From NCBI GenBank assembly GCA_048497495.1, contig JAFHCF010000263.1:1-21968 (forward strand): a DNA stretch of 21,968 bases. The letters run 5' to 3'. This stretch comes from JAFHCF01 sp048497495 (lineage in GTDB: Bacteria > Pseudomonadota > Alphaproteobacteria > Rhizobiales > Ancalomicrobiaceae). This document shows, in pieces, positions 6,224-13,668 of this stretch. Made by a program: the position numbers and the translations under genes. The number at the start of each line of letters is the position of its first letter. Positions within the stretch are counted from its first letter, which is position 1. Under the pieces are notes generated by a model that was given only the letters and a program-made list of their open reading frames with translations, did no database searches and was not told where the DNA came from.

Positions 6224-6907
6224 GTGGCGGAACGGGTCAACAGACGGCGATACGACGACGGCTGCGCCGCCGCCCACGCGCTCGAACTGATCGGCGAGCG
6301 TTGGGCGCTCCTGGTGGCGCGCGAATTGATGCTCGGGCCGAGGCGCTTCACCGATCTGCGCGCCGGCCTGCCCGCCATCAGCCCCAACGTGCTCACCCAG
6401 CGGCTGGAGGAGATGGAGGCCGCGGCGATCGTCCGTCGCCGCCGCCTGCCGCCACCCGCCGCCTCTCGGGTCTGGGAATTGACCGAGTGGGGGCTCGAGC
6501 TCGAGCCGATCCTGCGCGACATCGGTCGCTGGGCCGCCCGTTCGCCGCGCCTGGCGCCCGGGCCGATGAGCGTCGCCTCGGTGATTCTCTCCTTCCGCAC
6601 CATGTTCGACCCGGCCCGCGCCGGCGACTTCCGCGCCGAGATCGAACTGCGCTTCGTCGATTGGATCTTCGCCGTCCGCATCGACGAGGGCGCGATCTCG
6701 ATCGAGCCCGGATCGGCCGCGGCCCCCGAGGCGATCGTCTCCGGCGACCAGAACGCCCTGGCCGCCGTCGTCTATGGTGGTCTCGATCTCGCCACGGCGG
6801 TCGCCGGCGGCGATCTCGCGGTCGTCGGCGATCGCGCCCTGGTCGCCCGCTTCGCCGGCCTCTTTCCCCTGCCGTCCGGCGCGCCCGCCGCCGAGCGGGC
6901 CGATTGA
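6224..6907 (+). CDS. HxlR-family regulator with C-terminal SCP2-like domain
   Basis: A 227-residue protein. The HxlR winged-helix domain spans about 8-110: RRYDDGCAAAHALELIGERW, then RFTDLRAGLPAISPNVLTQR and the wing around ELTEWGLELEPIL. C14 occupies the N-terminal conserved Cys position that acts as a thiol sensor in members such as HypR and YodB. Residues 125-215 resemble an SCP2/sterol-carrier-like module, a known fusion in this subgroup, possibly a ligand pocket. The start is GTG at 6224, after a G-rich Shine-Dalgarno-like tract. Being divergent from two VOC genes with a dyad between, it probably represses them and itself, responding to electrophiles or oxidants (inference). Confidence 0.87.
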   Translation: MAERVNRRRYDDGCAAAHALELIGERWALLVARELMLGPRRFTDLRAGLPAISPNVLTQRLEEMEAAAIVRRRRLPPPAASRVWELTEWGLELEPILRDIGRWAARSPRLAPGPMSVASVILSFRTMFDPARAGDFRAEIELRFVDWIFAVRIDEGAISIEPGSAAAPEAIVSGDQNALAAVVYGGLDLATAVAGGDLAVVGDRALVARFAGLFPLPSGAPAAERAD

Positions 6908-6979
6908 GCCCGAGGCCGCGCGACGACGAAGGAGATCGCCGCGCGGCCCACACATCCGCGTCGCCTTTTCTGGCGTAGG

Positions 6980-6993
6980 ATGGGAAATCCCAT
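6980..6993. repeat. Palindrome upstream of the NnrU gene
   Basis: ATGGGA-AA-TCCCAT is a 14-bp dyad, 18 bp before the NnrU start. It does not match an FNR/NnrR box (TTGAT-N4-ATCAA). It may be an operator or a translation-affecting hairpin; no factor is assigned. Confidence 0.4.
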
Positions 6994-7011
6994 TCGGTCG
7001 CGGAGTGCGTC

Positions 7012-7581
7012 ATGAATTTTCTCGTCCTCGGTCTCGTCCTCTTTCTCGCCGTCCACACGGTCCCGATGATCCCGTCGCTGAGGGCGGCCCTCGTCGATCG
7101 CCTCGGCGCCAACGGTTGGAAGGGCGTCCACACGCTCGTCTCCGTGGTCGGCCTCGTCCTGATCGTCTGGGGCTTCGGGCTGGCCCGCGCCGAGGGCGCG
7201 CCGCAGTGGTTCGCCTCGGTCAAGGGCATGCGCCACGCCACCCTGCTGGTGTTGCTGCCGGTCTTCCCGCTGCTCTTCGCCGCCTATCTGCCCGGCTGGA
7301 TCAAGGCGCGCGTCGGTCATCCGATGGTGACGGCGGTGATCGTGTGGGCGATCGGCCATCTCCTCTTCGTCGGCGCCGCCCCGGCGGTGATCCTCTTCGC
7401 CGCCTTCGCTGTCTGGGCGGTGGCCGATCGTCTGTCGCTGGCCCGGCGCGGCGGCGGCGCGGTCGCTGTTCCCGCCTTCGGCCGCAACGACGTCCTGGCG
7501 ATCGTCCTCGGTCTCGCCGTCTACGGTCTCTTCGTCTGGAAGGCTCACCTGTGGCTGATCGGTGTCTCTCCGCTGGGATGA
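7012..7581 (+). CDS. NnrU-family integral membrane protein
   Basis: A 189-residue protein with five to six hydrophobic segments (about 1-20, 40-60, 72-95, 105-140, 160-180). The opening MNFLVLGLVLFLAVHTVPMI with LVDRLGANGWKGVHTLVSVVGL is the NnrU signature, including the conserved H15 and K/H pair in the first cytoplasmic loop. NnrU was named from denitrifiers, where it affects nitric oxide/nitrite metabolism, but it is related to the MddA/phosphatidyl-methyltransferase-like membrane fold and is found in many non-denitrifiers; its activity is not established. The ATG at 7012 follows GGAG. No denitrification genes are nearby. Confidence 0.88.
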   Translation: MNFLVLGLVLFLAVHTVPMIPSLRAALVDRLGANGWKGVHTLVSVVGLVLIVWGFGLARAEGAPQWFASVKGMRHATLLVLLPVFPLLFAAYLPGWIKARVGHPMVTAVIVWAIGHLLFVGAAPAVILFAAFAVWAVADRLSLARRGGGAVAVPAFGRNDVLAIVLGLAVYGLFVWKAHLWLIGVSPLG

Positions 7582-7701
7582 CGGCGTCTCGTGGGGATGC
7601 GCCACGCCGCTGCCCCAAAAAGGCTCCGATTGCCCGCCAAGAGGCGACGGCGCCCCGACGACTCCCCCGGAGAATTCCGTCGAGACGCCGCCGTCCGTGG
7701 T

Positions 7702-7730
7702 TTGCGGGCGGCGGAGGGAACCGCTATGGT
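7702..7730 (+). promoter_or_regulatory. Promoter of the TPR-bamB-der operon
   Basis: TTGCGG (7702-7707) and TATGGT (7725-7730) are separated by exactly 17 bp, a good match to alphaproteobacterial housekeeping promoters. Transcription would start near 7737, giving a leader of about 120 nt with a hairpin just before the first start codon. Confidence 0.6.
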
Positions 7731-7819
7731 GCGCGCGCATCCGGCGAGAGGTGACTTTCCCGGAAGCTTCGTGTCGTACCCTGCCTGGGGCTACGACGAG
7801 TTCGAGACGACGAGACGAA

Positions 7820-7839
7820 GGCTCCGAACGATCGGAGCC
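7820..7839 (+). promoter_or_regulatory. Leader hairpin before the TPR-bamB-der operon
   Basis: GGCTCCGA-ACGA-TCGGAGCC gives perfect 8-bp arms with a 4-nt loop, ending 20 nt before the ATG at 7860 and just upstream of GGAG. It could stabilise the leader or tune translation; no T-run follows, so termination is unlikely. Confidence 0.5.
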
Positions 7840-7859
7840 GGCCCCACGGGCGGAGTTCG

Positions 7860-8528
7860 ATGGCCGACATCTTCAATGAAATCGACGAGGAACTCCGCAA
7901 CGAGCAGATCCGCAAATTCTGGGATCGCTACGGGGTTCTGGTTCTGGTGGCGGCCGTCGCCATCGTCGTCGGCGTGGCCGGCTGGCGCGGCTGGGATTAT
8001 TGGCGCGCCACCCAGGCGCGCGCCCAGGGCGATGCCTTCGTCGCCGCCTCCCGTCTGGCCAAGTCCGGCGACCTGAAGGGCGCCGGCGAGGCCTTCACCG
8101 GCCTCGCCCAGACCGGGTCCGGCGGCTATCCGGCGCTCGCCGCGCTGCGCGCCGCCGCCACGCTCGCCGAATCCGGCGACGAAGCCGGAGCGATCAGGGC
8201 CTTCGATGCCGTCGCCGCCAATTCGGCCACGCCGCCGCTCCTCGCCGACGTGGCGCGCGTCCGCGCCGCCTATATCGCCGTCGACGTCGAGGATCGCGCC
8301 GCCGTCGAGGGCCGCGCCGCGCCGTTGGCTCTGGCCGGCAAGCCGTTACGCCACTCCGCCCGCGAGGTCATGGTGCTCGCGGCCTGGAAGGCCTCCGATT
8401 ACGAGGCGACCCGCCGTTGGATCGACCAGATCGAGGCGGATGCCGAATCCCCGCGTGATCTCACCGATCGGATCGCCGTGCTGAGCGCCCTCGTGCAGGC
8501 CTCCGCCACCACTGGAAAGGCCGACTGA
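7860..8528 (+). CDS. YfgM-like tetratricopeptide membrane protein
   Basis: A 222-residue protein. The N-terminal DIFNEIDEELRNEQIRKFWDRYG leads into one membrane anchor at about 25-45 (VLVLVAAVAIVVGVAGW), followed by a periplasmic helical-repeat domain (60-215) of TPR type. It matches the YfgM family, which in E. coli associates with the SecYEG translocon and periplasmic chaperones. Its position directly before bamB, overlapping by one base (TGATG), is the same as in E. coli and many alphaproteobacteria, pointing to a shared role in envelope protein export. The start is well fixed by GGAG and the family N-terminus. Confidence 0.9.
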   Translation: MADIFNEIDEELRNEQIRKFWDRYGVLVLVAAVAIVVGVAGWRGWDYWRATQARAQGDAFVAASRLAKSGDLKGAGEAFTGLAQTGSGGYPALAALRAAATLAESGDEAGAIRAFDAVAANSATPPLLADVARVRAAYIAVDVEDRAAVEGRAAPLALAGKPLRHSAREVMVLAAWKASDYEATRRWIDQIEADAESPRDLTDRIAVLSALVQASATTGKAD

Positions 8529-9880
8529 TGTCGAAGCTTCTGCGCCTCGCGCTCATCACGGCCCTGACGGCTCCGACCCTCGGCTGCTCGTCCACCGACG
8601 ATTTCCAGGACGCCATCGCGGCGGTGAACCCCTTCGGCGACAGCAAGAAGCCGCTTTCGGGCGACCGCCAGCCGGTGCTCGCCGACCAGACCCCGGGGCA
8701 GAACGCCAAGAACCGTCCGGTGTCCGTCCCCGGTCCCCGGGCGCTCTCCAGTTGGAACGGCACCGGCGGCCCGGCCGGCAACGATCCCGGCCACGTCGCC
8801 CTCGACGGCGCCTCCGGCAACCGCGTCTGGTCGACCCGCGCGGCGGACGTCGGCGCCGGCGGCATGCTGCGCGGCGACGTGCGCGCCTTCTCCGGCCCGG
8901 TCGCCGCCGGCGGCCGCGCCTTCGTCTTCGGCCCCTCGGGTCACGTCACCGCCGTGTCGCTCGCCGGCGGGGCCGCGTGGCGCGTCAGTGTCCGACCCTC
9001 CGACATCGACGAGCCGGCGACCACCGGCGGCGTCGCCACCGACGGCTCCCGCGTCTATGCCGCGACACCCTACGGCCAGTTGATCGCGCTCGACGCCGAC
9101 AGCGGCGGCAAGGTCTGGGAGATCAAGCTTCCCGAACCGGCGCGCGGCGCCCCGACCGTCGCCGACGGCAAGATCTTCGTCGTCACCCAGGCCAATGTCG
9201 TCGTCGCCTATTCGGCCGCCGACGGCACCGAGGCCTGGAGCTTCCGCGGCGTTCCCGAAATGGGCAACCTGCTCTCCTCGGCCAATCCGGCGGTCTCCGC
9301 CGGCATCGTCGTGGTGCCCTTCACCTCCGGTGAACTGGTCGCCCTCGACATCAAGACCGGCCAGCCGGTGTGGACCGACACGCTCGCCCGCGCCAGCCGC
9401 AGCTTCGCCATCTCCGGTCTCTCCACCATCTCCGCCAGCCCGGTGATCGCCGACGGCGTGGTCTACGCCACCGGCGTCGGCTCCCGCACCGTGGCGATCC
9501 AGTTGAAGACCGGCGCCCGCCTGTGGGACGTCGGCTTCGGTTCCGTCCACACGCCCGCCGTCGCCGGCAACGCCCTCTTCCTGGTCGATCTCGACGACAA
9601 CCTCACCGCGATCGAACGCAAGAGCGGCGAGGTCCTGTGGGCGACCCATCTGCCGGTCACCAAGACCAAGAAGAAGCGCACCCATTGGGCCGGTCCCACC
9701 CTCGCCGGAGGCGCGCTGTGGCTCGTCTCCAACGACGGCGGTATGATCGGCGTCGATCCCGTCTCGGGCCGCGTCACCGCCACCCGCGAGGGTCATGAAC
9801 CGGCGATGATCGCGCCGATCGCCGTTTCCGGTAAGCTGTTGGTTCTCTCCGCCTCCGGCAACCTGTCGGCCTACGAGTGA
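8528..9880 (+). CDS. bamB: Outer membrane assembly lipoprotein BamB
   Basis: A 450-residue lipoprotein. Signal peptide with lipobox TLGC (acylated C20). From about residue 85 on there is a PQQ-type beta-propeller: repeats such as VYAATPYGQLIALDADSGGK, KIFVVTQANVVVAYSAADGT and LVALDIKTGQPVW carry the W/G-D/TG pattern of eight-bladed BamB. It is a component of the BamABCDE complex that inserts beta-barrel proteins in the outer membrane. Residues 21-84 are a longer N-terminal linker than in E. coli. Translation is coupled to the TPR gene by a one-base overlap, and der begins 4 bp after the stop. Family assignment is firm. Confidence 0.93.
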   Translation: MSKLLRLALITALTAPTLGCSSTDDFQDAIAAVNPFGDSKKPLSGDRQPVLADQTPGQNAKNRPVSVPGPRALSSWNGTGGPAGNDPGHVALDGASGNRVWSTRAADVGAGGMLRGDVRAFSGPVAAGGRAFVFGPSGHVTAVSLAGGAAWRVSVRPSDIDEPATTGGVATDGSRVYAATPYGQLIALDADSGGKVWEIKLPEPARGAPTVADGKIFVVTQANVVVAYSAADGTEAWSFRGVPEMGNLLSSANPAVSAGIVVVPFTSGELVALDIKTGQPVWTDTLARASRSFAISGLSTISASPVIADGVVYATGVGSRTVAIQLKTGARLWDVGFGSVHTPAVAGNALFLVDLDDNLTAIERKSGEVLWATHLPVTKTKKKRTHWAGPTLAGGALWLVSNDGGMIGVDPVSGRVTATREGHEPAMIAPIAVSGKLLVLSASGNLSAYE

Positions 9881-9884
9881 GCCC

Positions 9885-11306
9885 ATGTCCGCCACTGTCG
9901 TCATCGTCGGCCGGCCCAACGTCGGTAAGTCGACGCTCTTCAATCGTCTCGTCGGCAAGAAGCTGGCGCTCGTCGACGACACCCCCGGCGTCACCCGCGA
10001 CCGCCGGCCGGGCGATGCCAAGCTCGGCGATCTGAGCTTCACCATCGTCGACACCGCCGGTCTCGAGGAGGCCGACGCCGAGAGCCTGTCGGGACGGATG
10101 CGCGCCCAGACCGAGGAGGCGATCCGTCATGCCGACGTCGTGCTCTTCGTCATCGACGCCCGCACCGGTCTGATTCCCGTCGACCGCACCTTCGCCGAGG
10201 TCCTGCGCCGCTCGGAAGTGCCGGTGGTGCTGGTCGCCAACAAGGCCGAGGGCAAGATCGGCGAGGCCGGCGCCTGGGAGGCCTGGGAGCTCGGCTTCGG
10301 CGATCCGGTGGCGATCTCGGCCGAGCACGGCGAGGGTCTCGCCGATCTCTACGCCGCCCTGATGCCCTTCTGCGACGCCGCCGACGAGGAAGCCGCGGTC
10401 GCCAACGTTCCGGTCGACGACGTCGAGGGAACGGAAGAGGACGACGAGGCGGCCGAGGCCGCGGCGGAGGCCCGACGTCGGACGATGCCGTTGCGCGTCG
10501 CCGTCACCGGCCGTCCCAACGCCGGCAAGTCGACGCTGATCAACCAGTTGATCGGCGAGGACCGCATGTTGACCGGCCCGGAGGCCGGCATCACCCGCGA
10601 CAGCATCTCCGTCGACTGGGACTGGCACGGCCGCGCCGTGAAGCTCTTCGACACCGCCGGCCTGCGCCGCAAGTCGCGGGTCCAGGACAAGCTCGAGAAG
10701 CTCTCGGTCGGCGACGCGCTGCGCGCCATCCGCTTCGCCGAGGTGGTGGTGGTCTGTCTCGACGCCACCATCCCCTTCGAGAAGCAGGATCTGCAGATCG
10801 TCGATCTGGTGGTGCGCGAGGGCCGCGCCCTGGTCATCGCCCTCAACAAGTGGGACCTGATCGAGGACCGCAACGCCACTTGGGGCGCGATGCGCGAGAC
10901 CTGCGACCGGCTGCTGCCGCAGGTGCGCGGCGTGCCGATGGTGCGCATCTCCGGCCTGATGGGCGAGGGCCTCGAGGACCTGATGAAGGCGGTCGACACG
11001 GTGCACCACACCTGGAACCGCCGCGTCTCGACCTCGCGGCTCAACCGTTGGCTGGAGACCGTGCTGGAGCGCCATCCGCCGCCGGCGGTGTCGGGCCGGC
11101 GCCTGCGCATCCGCTACGTCACCCAGGCCAAGACCCGGCCGCCGCTGTTCATCGTCTTCTGCTCGCGCCCGGAAGTGCTGCCGGAGAGCTATGTGCGCTA
11201 TCTGACCAACGATCTGCGCGAGCGCTTCGACCTCGCCGGCATCCCCTTGCGCATCTCGCTGCGCGGCGGCGACAACCCCTATCACGACAAGAACGAGCGA
11301 CGCTGA
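9885..11306 (+). CDS. der: Ribosome biogenesis GTPase Der
   Basis: A 473-residue protein with the double GTPase layout unique to Der (EngA). G domain 1 has GRPNVGKST, DTAGLEE and NKAE; G domain 2 has GRPNAGKST, DTAGLRRKSRVQDK and NKWD. Between them lies an acidic linker (about 165-195), and a KH-like domain ends the protein (from about 375, with RLRIRYVTQ and PPLFIVFCS). The first G4 motif is NKAE rather than the usual NKxD, with Glu replacing Asp; this seems to occur in other alphaproteobacterial Der proteins (recalled, not checked). Der is essential for late 50S subunit maturation. It is the last gene of the operon; composition changes sharply to AT-rich right after its stop. Confidence 0.96.
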   Translation: MSATVVIVGRPNVGKSTLFNRLVGKKLALVDDTPGVTRDRRPGDAKLGDLSFTIVDTAGLEEADAESLSGRMRAQTEEAIRHADVVLFVIDARTGLIPVDRTFAEVLRRSEVPVVLVANKAEGKIGEAGAWEAWELGFGDPVAISAEHGEGLADLYAALMPFCDAADEEAAVANVPVDDVEGTEEDDEAAEAAAEARRRTMPLRVAVTGRPNAGKSTLINQLIGEDRMLTGPEAGITRDSISVDWDWHGRAVKLFDTAGLRRKSRVQDKLEKLSVGDALRAIRFAEVVVVCLDATIPFEKQDLQIVDLVVREGRALVIALNKWDLIEDRNATWGAMRETCDRLLPQVRGVPMVRISGLMGEGLEDLMKAVDTVHHTWNRRVSTSRLNRWLETVLERHPPPAVSGRRLRIRYVTQAKTRPPLFIVFCSRPEVLPESYVRYLTNDLRERFDLAGIPLRISLRGGDNPYHDKNERR

Positions 11307-11396
11307 CGGGAAATGGCGAAGCAAGTTGATCGATGAGATTTCTCGTCGAGAGTTTGACGGCTTCAGTAACGATTTTCATGCGCCAAATTCATTTTT

Positions 11397-11426
11397 GACG
11401 ACCTTGTGGGTCGTCTATCCACAAGG
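11397..11426 (+). promoter_or_regulatory. Two overlapping dyads at the promoter of the interrupted gene
   Basis: GACGACC-TTGTG-GGTCGTC (11397-11415) and CCTTGTGG-N9-CCACAAGG (11402-11426) are both perfect inverted repeats sharing bases, so in RNA they are mutually exclusive. As DNA they cover the -35 and spacer of the promoter just downstream. Either an operator for a dimeric repressor or alternative hairpins; the first is favoured because they precede the likely transcription start. Confidence 0.55.
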
Positions 11427-11432
11427 CATAAT
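11404..11432 (+). promoter_or_regulatory. Promoter of the interrupted cassette gene
   Basis: TTGTGG (11404-11409) and CATAAT (11427-11432) are separated by 17 bp. Transcription from about 11439 would give a leader of about 20 nt before a strong Shine-Dalgarno (GAGGG) and the ATG at 11460. The promoter is overlapped by two perfect dyads. Confidence 0.6.
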
Positions 11433-11459
11433 TGCATCCTTCAATAGAGGGTCGGTGAG

Positions 11460-12797
11460 ATGCAAAGCCTTGCAGTGTACCGCTTCAGCGCAAAGCTTGG
11501 GCGGGAAGATGCATAAAAGAGATATAACTTTATTTTTGAAGAGATCAAAATTTGGCTTTCCAAGAAAGGCGCCGATATAAATAGAGATCTTACGGGTGAA
11601 TTTCAATCTCTTACGGGTGATGGAGTTGGAAGATTTACAGTAGACGTCGTTGAGTCAACTGTCGGAAATCTGTTGTCAACTCGACTGGTAGAGCAGACGC
11701 ACACGGAACAAATTTTTATCACGGAAATTAACGTAATAAGAAATGATATAGAGATAGAAGTGTTTGCTAATTTATCGGTAACAGGATCTGATGTGTTGCT
11801 TGTTCCAAACAAAATATCTCCGCATTGCCCGGCGGTAATTAGGAAGATTATTGCTGCCTATGAAGATTGGTGCTTCGGAGGTAGGAAACTGCCAAGTGAT
11901 TTATTGATTTCATCTGATTTTGCAGAATTGCAAACGATCTGCGATCAAATATTGGATCCTGGGAGGATAATGCCACTTATAGTGGTGTCAAGTGATCGAG
12001 ACGAAGCTGTTTGGGGTGGTATTTCGACAGTAATCTCAAGAGAACTAATTGGGCTCGCTTATGTTGCTGCTGTTGATGAGGAAAAGTCATGGGAAATGAC
12101 AAGTAAAATCGGAGAAAAATTATCATGCTATCTTGGTGCTATTAAATTATATTGGCCGATTCGCTCAGGAAAGCAAGGGAAACCGTCATACGAACTCTGG
12201 ACTGCGCAAGTCTTAAGAGGCTTTGGAGAAGATGAAATTGGAATGAGGAGATTCGTATCTCAGGTCCGCAGCCGTATTATGTCAGTTGCTGCGCAAACAA
12301 TTACTATACCAAAATCAGTTAGAGAAATACATACTTCCGCTTTCAAAGAAAATTTAGATAAAATGGAGTCTGACGTTAGAGAAAAGGAGTTGAATTTCAT
12401 TATTGAAGAAAATGAAAAACTGACAAAAGAATTAGAACTTTCAAGAAGTAAAATTGCAGAAATAGAATGGAATCTAAATTACTATAAGAGAAGAGTAGAG
12501 AAAACAGGATGCAATAAATCAGATGAAGAAATAGAGGGAAGTAGTTTAGATAGTGACGGCGTGCCGGAGCCGCAGCGTGGCGATATTCGATTCTATAAGA
12601 AGATTGGTAATAAGGGTGGCGTTGATGTGATGGAACGTGTGGGTTCCTGTAATCATCGGGAGGGGGCGTGGCAGCCAGCATTTAGGGCAGATCAAGCTGA
12701 AAAAGGAATTGCCAAGCTGGAGAATATGGACGGTTGGCAAAGCCTACAGCATTGCGGCGCTTGTACAGGTGGAGGGCGCTGGCGGGTCAGGTGGTGA
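11460..12797 (+). pseudogene. Unrecognised cassette gene interrupted by in-frame TAA
   Basis: The frame opens at ATG 11460 after GAGGG at 8 nt, reads MQSLAVYRFSAKLGREDA, hits TAA at 11514-11516 (codon 19), and then stays open for 426 codons to 12797. No ATG, GTG or TTG lies in frame between the stop and TTG 11673, although the 52 codons before it (KRYNFIFEEIKIWLSKKG...) look coding and join smoothly to the rest. A full product would be 445 residues. Seen in it: an alpha/beta body with YLGAIKLYWP, a Lys/Glu-rich coiled coil (about 300-350), and a C-terminal module with RFYKKIG, SLQHCGACTGGG and WRVRW. I do not recognise the family by name. AT-rich composition against GC-rich flanks suggests transfer; a defence role is only a guess. 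Alternatives are readthrough, a leader peptide with re-initiation at 11673, or a sequencing error. Confidence 0.7.
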
Positions 12798-12824
12798 TAG
12801 TTCATCTTGTTCAGGTTTCTCATC

Positions 12825-13412
12825 TCACGCCATCATATGGGTGTAGAGAATCCCGCAACCGAGCAGCGTCAGGCCGACGCCGGCGGCGACCTCGGCCCAG
12901 TGGCCGACCCGTTCGCCGATCATCTTGCCGGCCCACATGCCGAAACTCGCCACCACGAAGGTGGTGAGGCCGATGATCGGCGCGGCGATGAGGATGTCGA
13001 CGTCGAGCAGCGCCAGCGAGATGCCGACCGCCATGGCGTCGATCGAGGTGCCGATCGCCGTGGCGATCAGGGCGAGGAGCGACCCGTTGCCCCTCGGCGC
13101 CTCGTCCTCGTCCTTCGTCTGGAAGGCATGCCAGGCCATGTGACCGCCGACCCCGGTGAGCAGCGCGAAGGCGATCCAGTGGTCGATGTCCTCGACGACG
13201 CCGGAAAAAGCCGTGCCGAGCCCGAAGCCGATCACCGGCATGATCATCTCGACGAGGCCGAAGATCAGGCCGGTCCTCAGCGCCAGGCCGACATGCGGGT
13301 GGCCGGCGGCGGCGCCGCGCCCGCCCGTATCGGCGGTGCCGCGCCCGACCGCCGCGGCGAAGGCGTCGACCGAAAGGCCGAGCGCGATGAGGAACAGCGA
13401 AAGAACGGACAT
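12825..13412 (-). CDS. mntP: Manganese efflux pump MntP
   Basis: A 195-residue protein with six membrane segments. The duplicated signature is visible: LFLIALGLSVDAFAAAVGRG in the first half and ALIATAIGTSIDAMAVGISL in the second, each with the Asp (D16 and D125) needed for Mn export in MntP. GLIFGLVEMIMPVIGFGLG and FGMWAGKMIGERVG complete the pattern. A short His/Gly loop (26-40) and a charged loop DEDEAPRG (101-108) separate segments. MntP exports Mn2+ across the inner membrane. The ATG at 13412 lacks a strong Shine-Dalgarno, consistent with control by the upstream riboswitch. It is convergent with the interrupted cassette gene, 27 bp apart. Confidence 0.94.
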   Translation of the reverse strand: MSVLSLFLIALGLSVDAFAAAVGRGTADTGGRGAAAGHPHVGLALRTGLIFGLVEMIMPVIGFGLGTAFSGVVEDIDHWIAFALLTGVGGHMAWHAFQTKDEDEAPRGNGSLLALIATAIGTSIDAMAVGISLALLDVDILIAAPIIGLTTFVVASFGMWAGKMIGERVGHWAEVAAGVGLTLLGCGILYTHMMA

Positions 13413-13477
13413 GGGGCGGGCTTTCGAGGCGGGACCGAGGACACGCTCCCAGCCGCCGCGCGAATACGCGCCGCGTG

Positions 13478-13590
13478 AGATCGTGCCGGTCTCGCCATGC
13501 CTCGCGGCCGATCGCGCCACGCGGGTTTCCCACGAGCATGTTGACGCGACCCCGCCCGACCGGGCGGCGGCTACTCCCCGACGGAGTTCG
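13478..13590 (-). promoter_or_regulatory. yybP-ykoY manganese riboswitch upstream of mntP
   Basis: Read on the minus strand, the conserved blocks occur in order: GGGGAGTAGCC (from 13579), a strong hairpin CCGCCCG-GT-CGGGCGG, GTCAACATGCTCG (around 13545) and GGCATGGCGAGACCGG (around 13500-13487). These match the two Mn-binding internal-loop strands of the yybP-ykoY family. Downstream, GCGCG-TATT-CGCGC may be the expression platform, and about 65 nt separate the element from the mntP start. Boundaries are approximate. Mn2+ binding is expected to raise mntP expression. Confidence 0.85.
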
Positions 13591-13668
13591 AATAGGCGGC
13601 GGATGCCTCGAGGTCAAGGACAGGTGAGACCCGGAACGCCGAAAGGTGAGGCAGGCCGGCCCGTCGCC

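Noticed and set aside
6914..6948. 9-bp inverted repeat after the HxlR gene as terminator
   Set aside because: The arms are perfect (6914-6922 and 6940-6948) but the loop is 17 nt and no T-run follows.
11326..11580. 84-residue plus-strand frame over the start of the cassette gene
   Set aside because: It overlaps the better-supported frame from 11460, has no good ribosome binding site, and its product shows no domain-like pattern.
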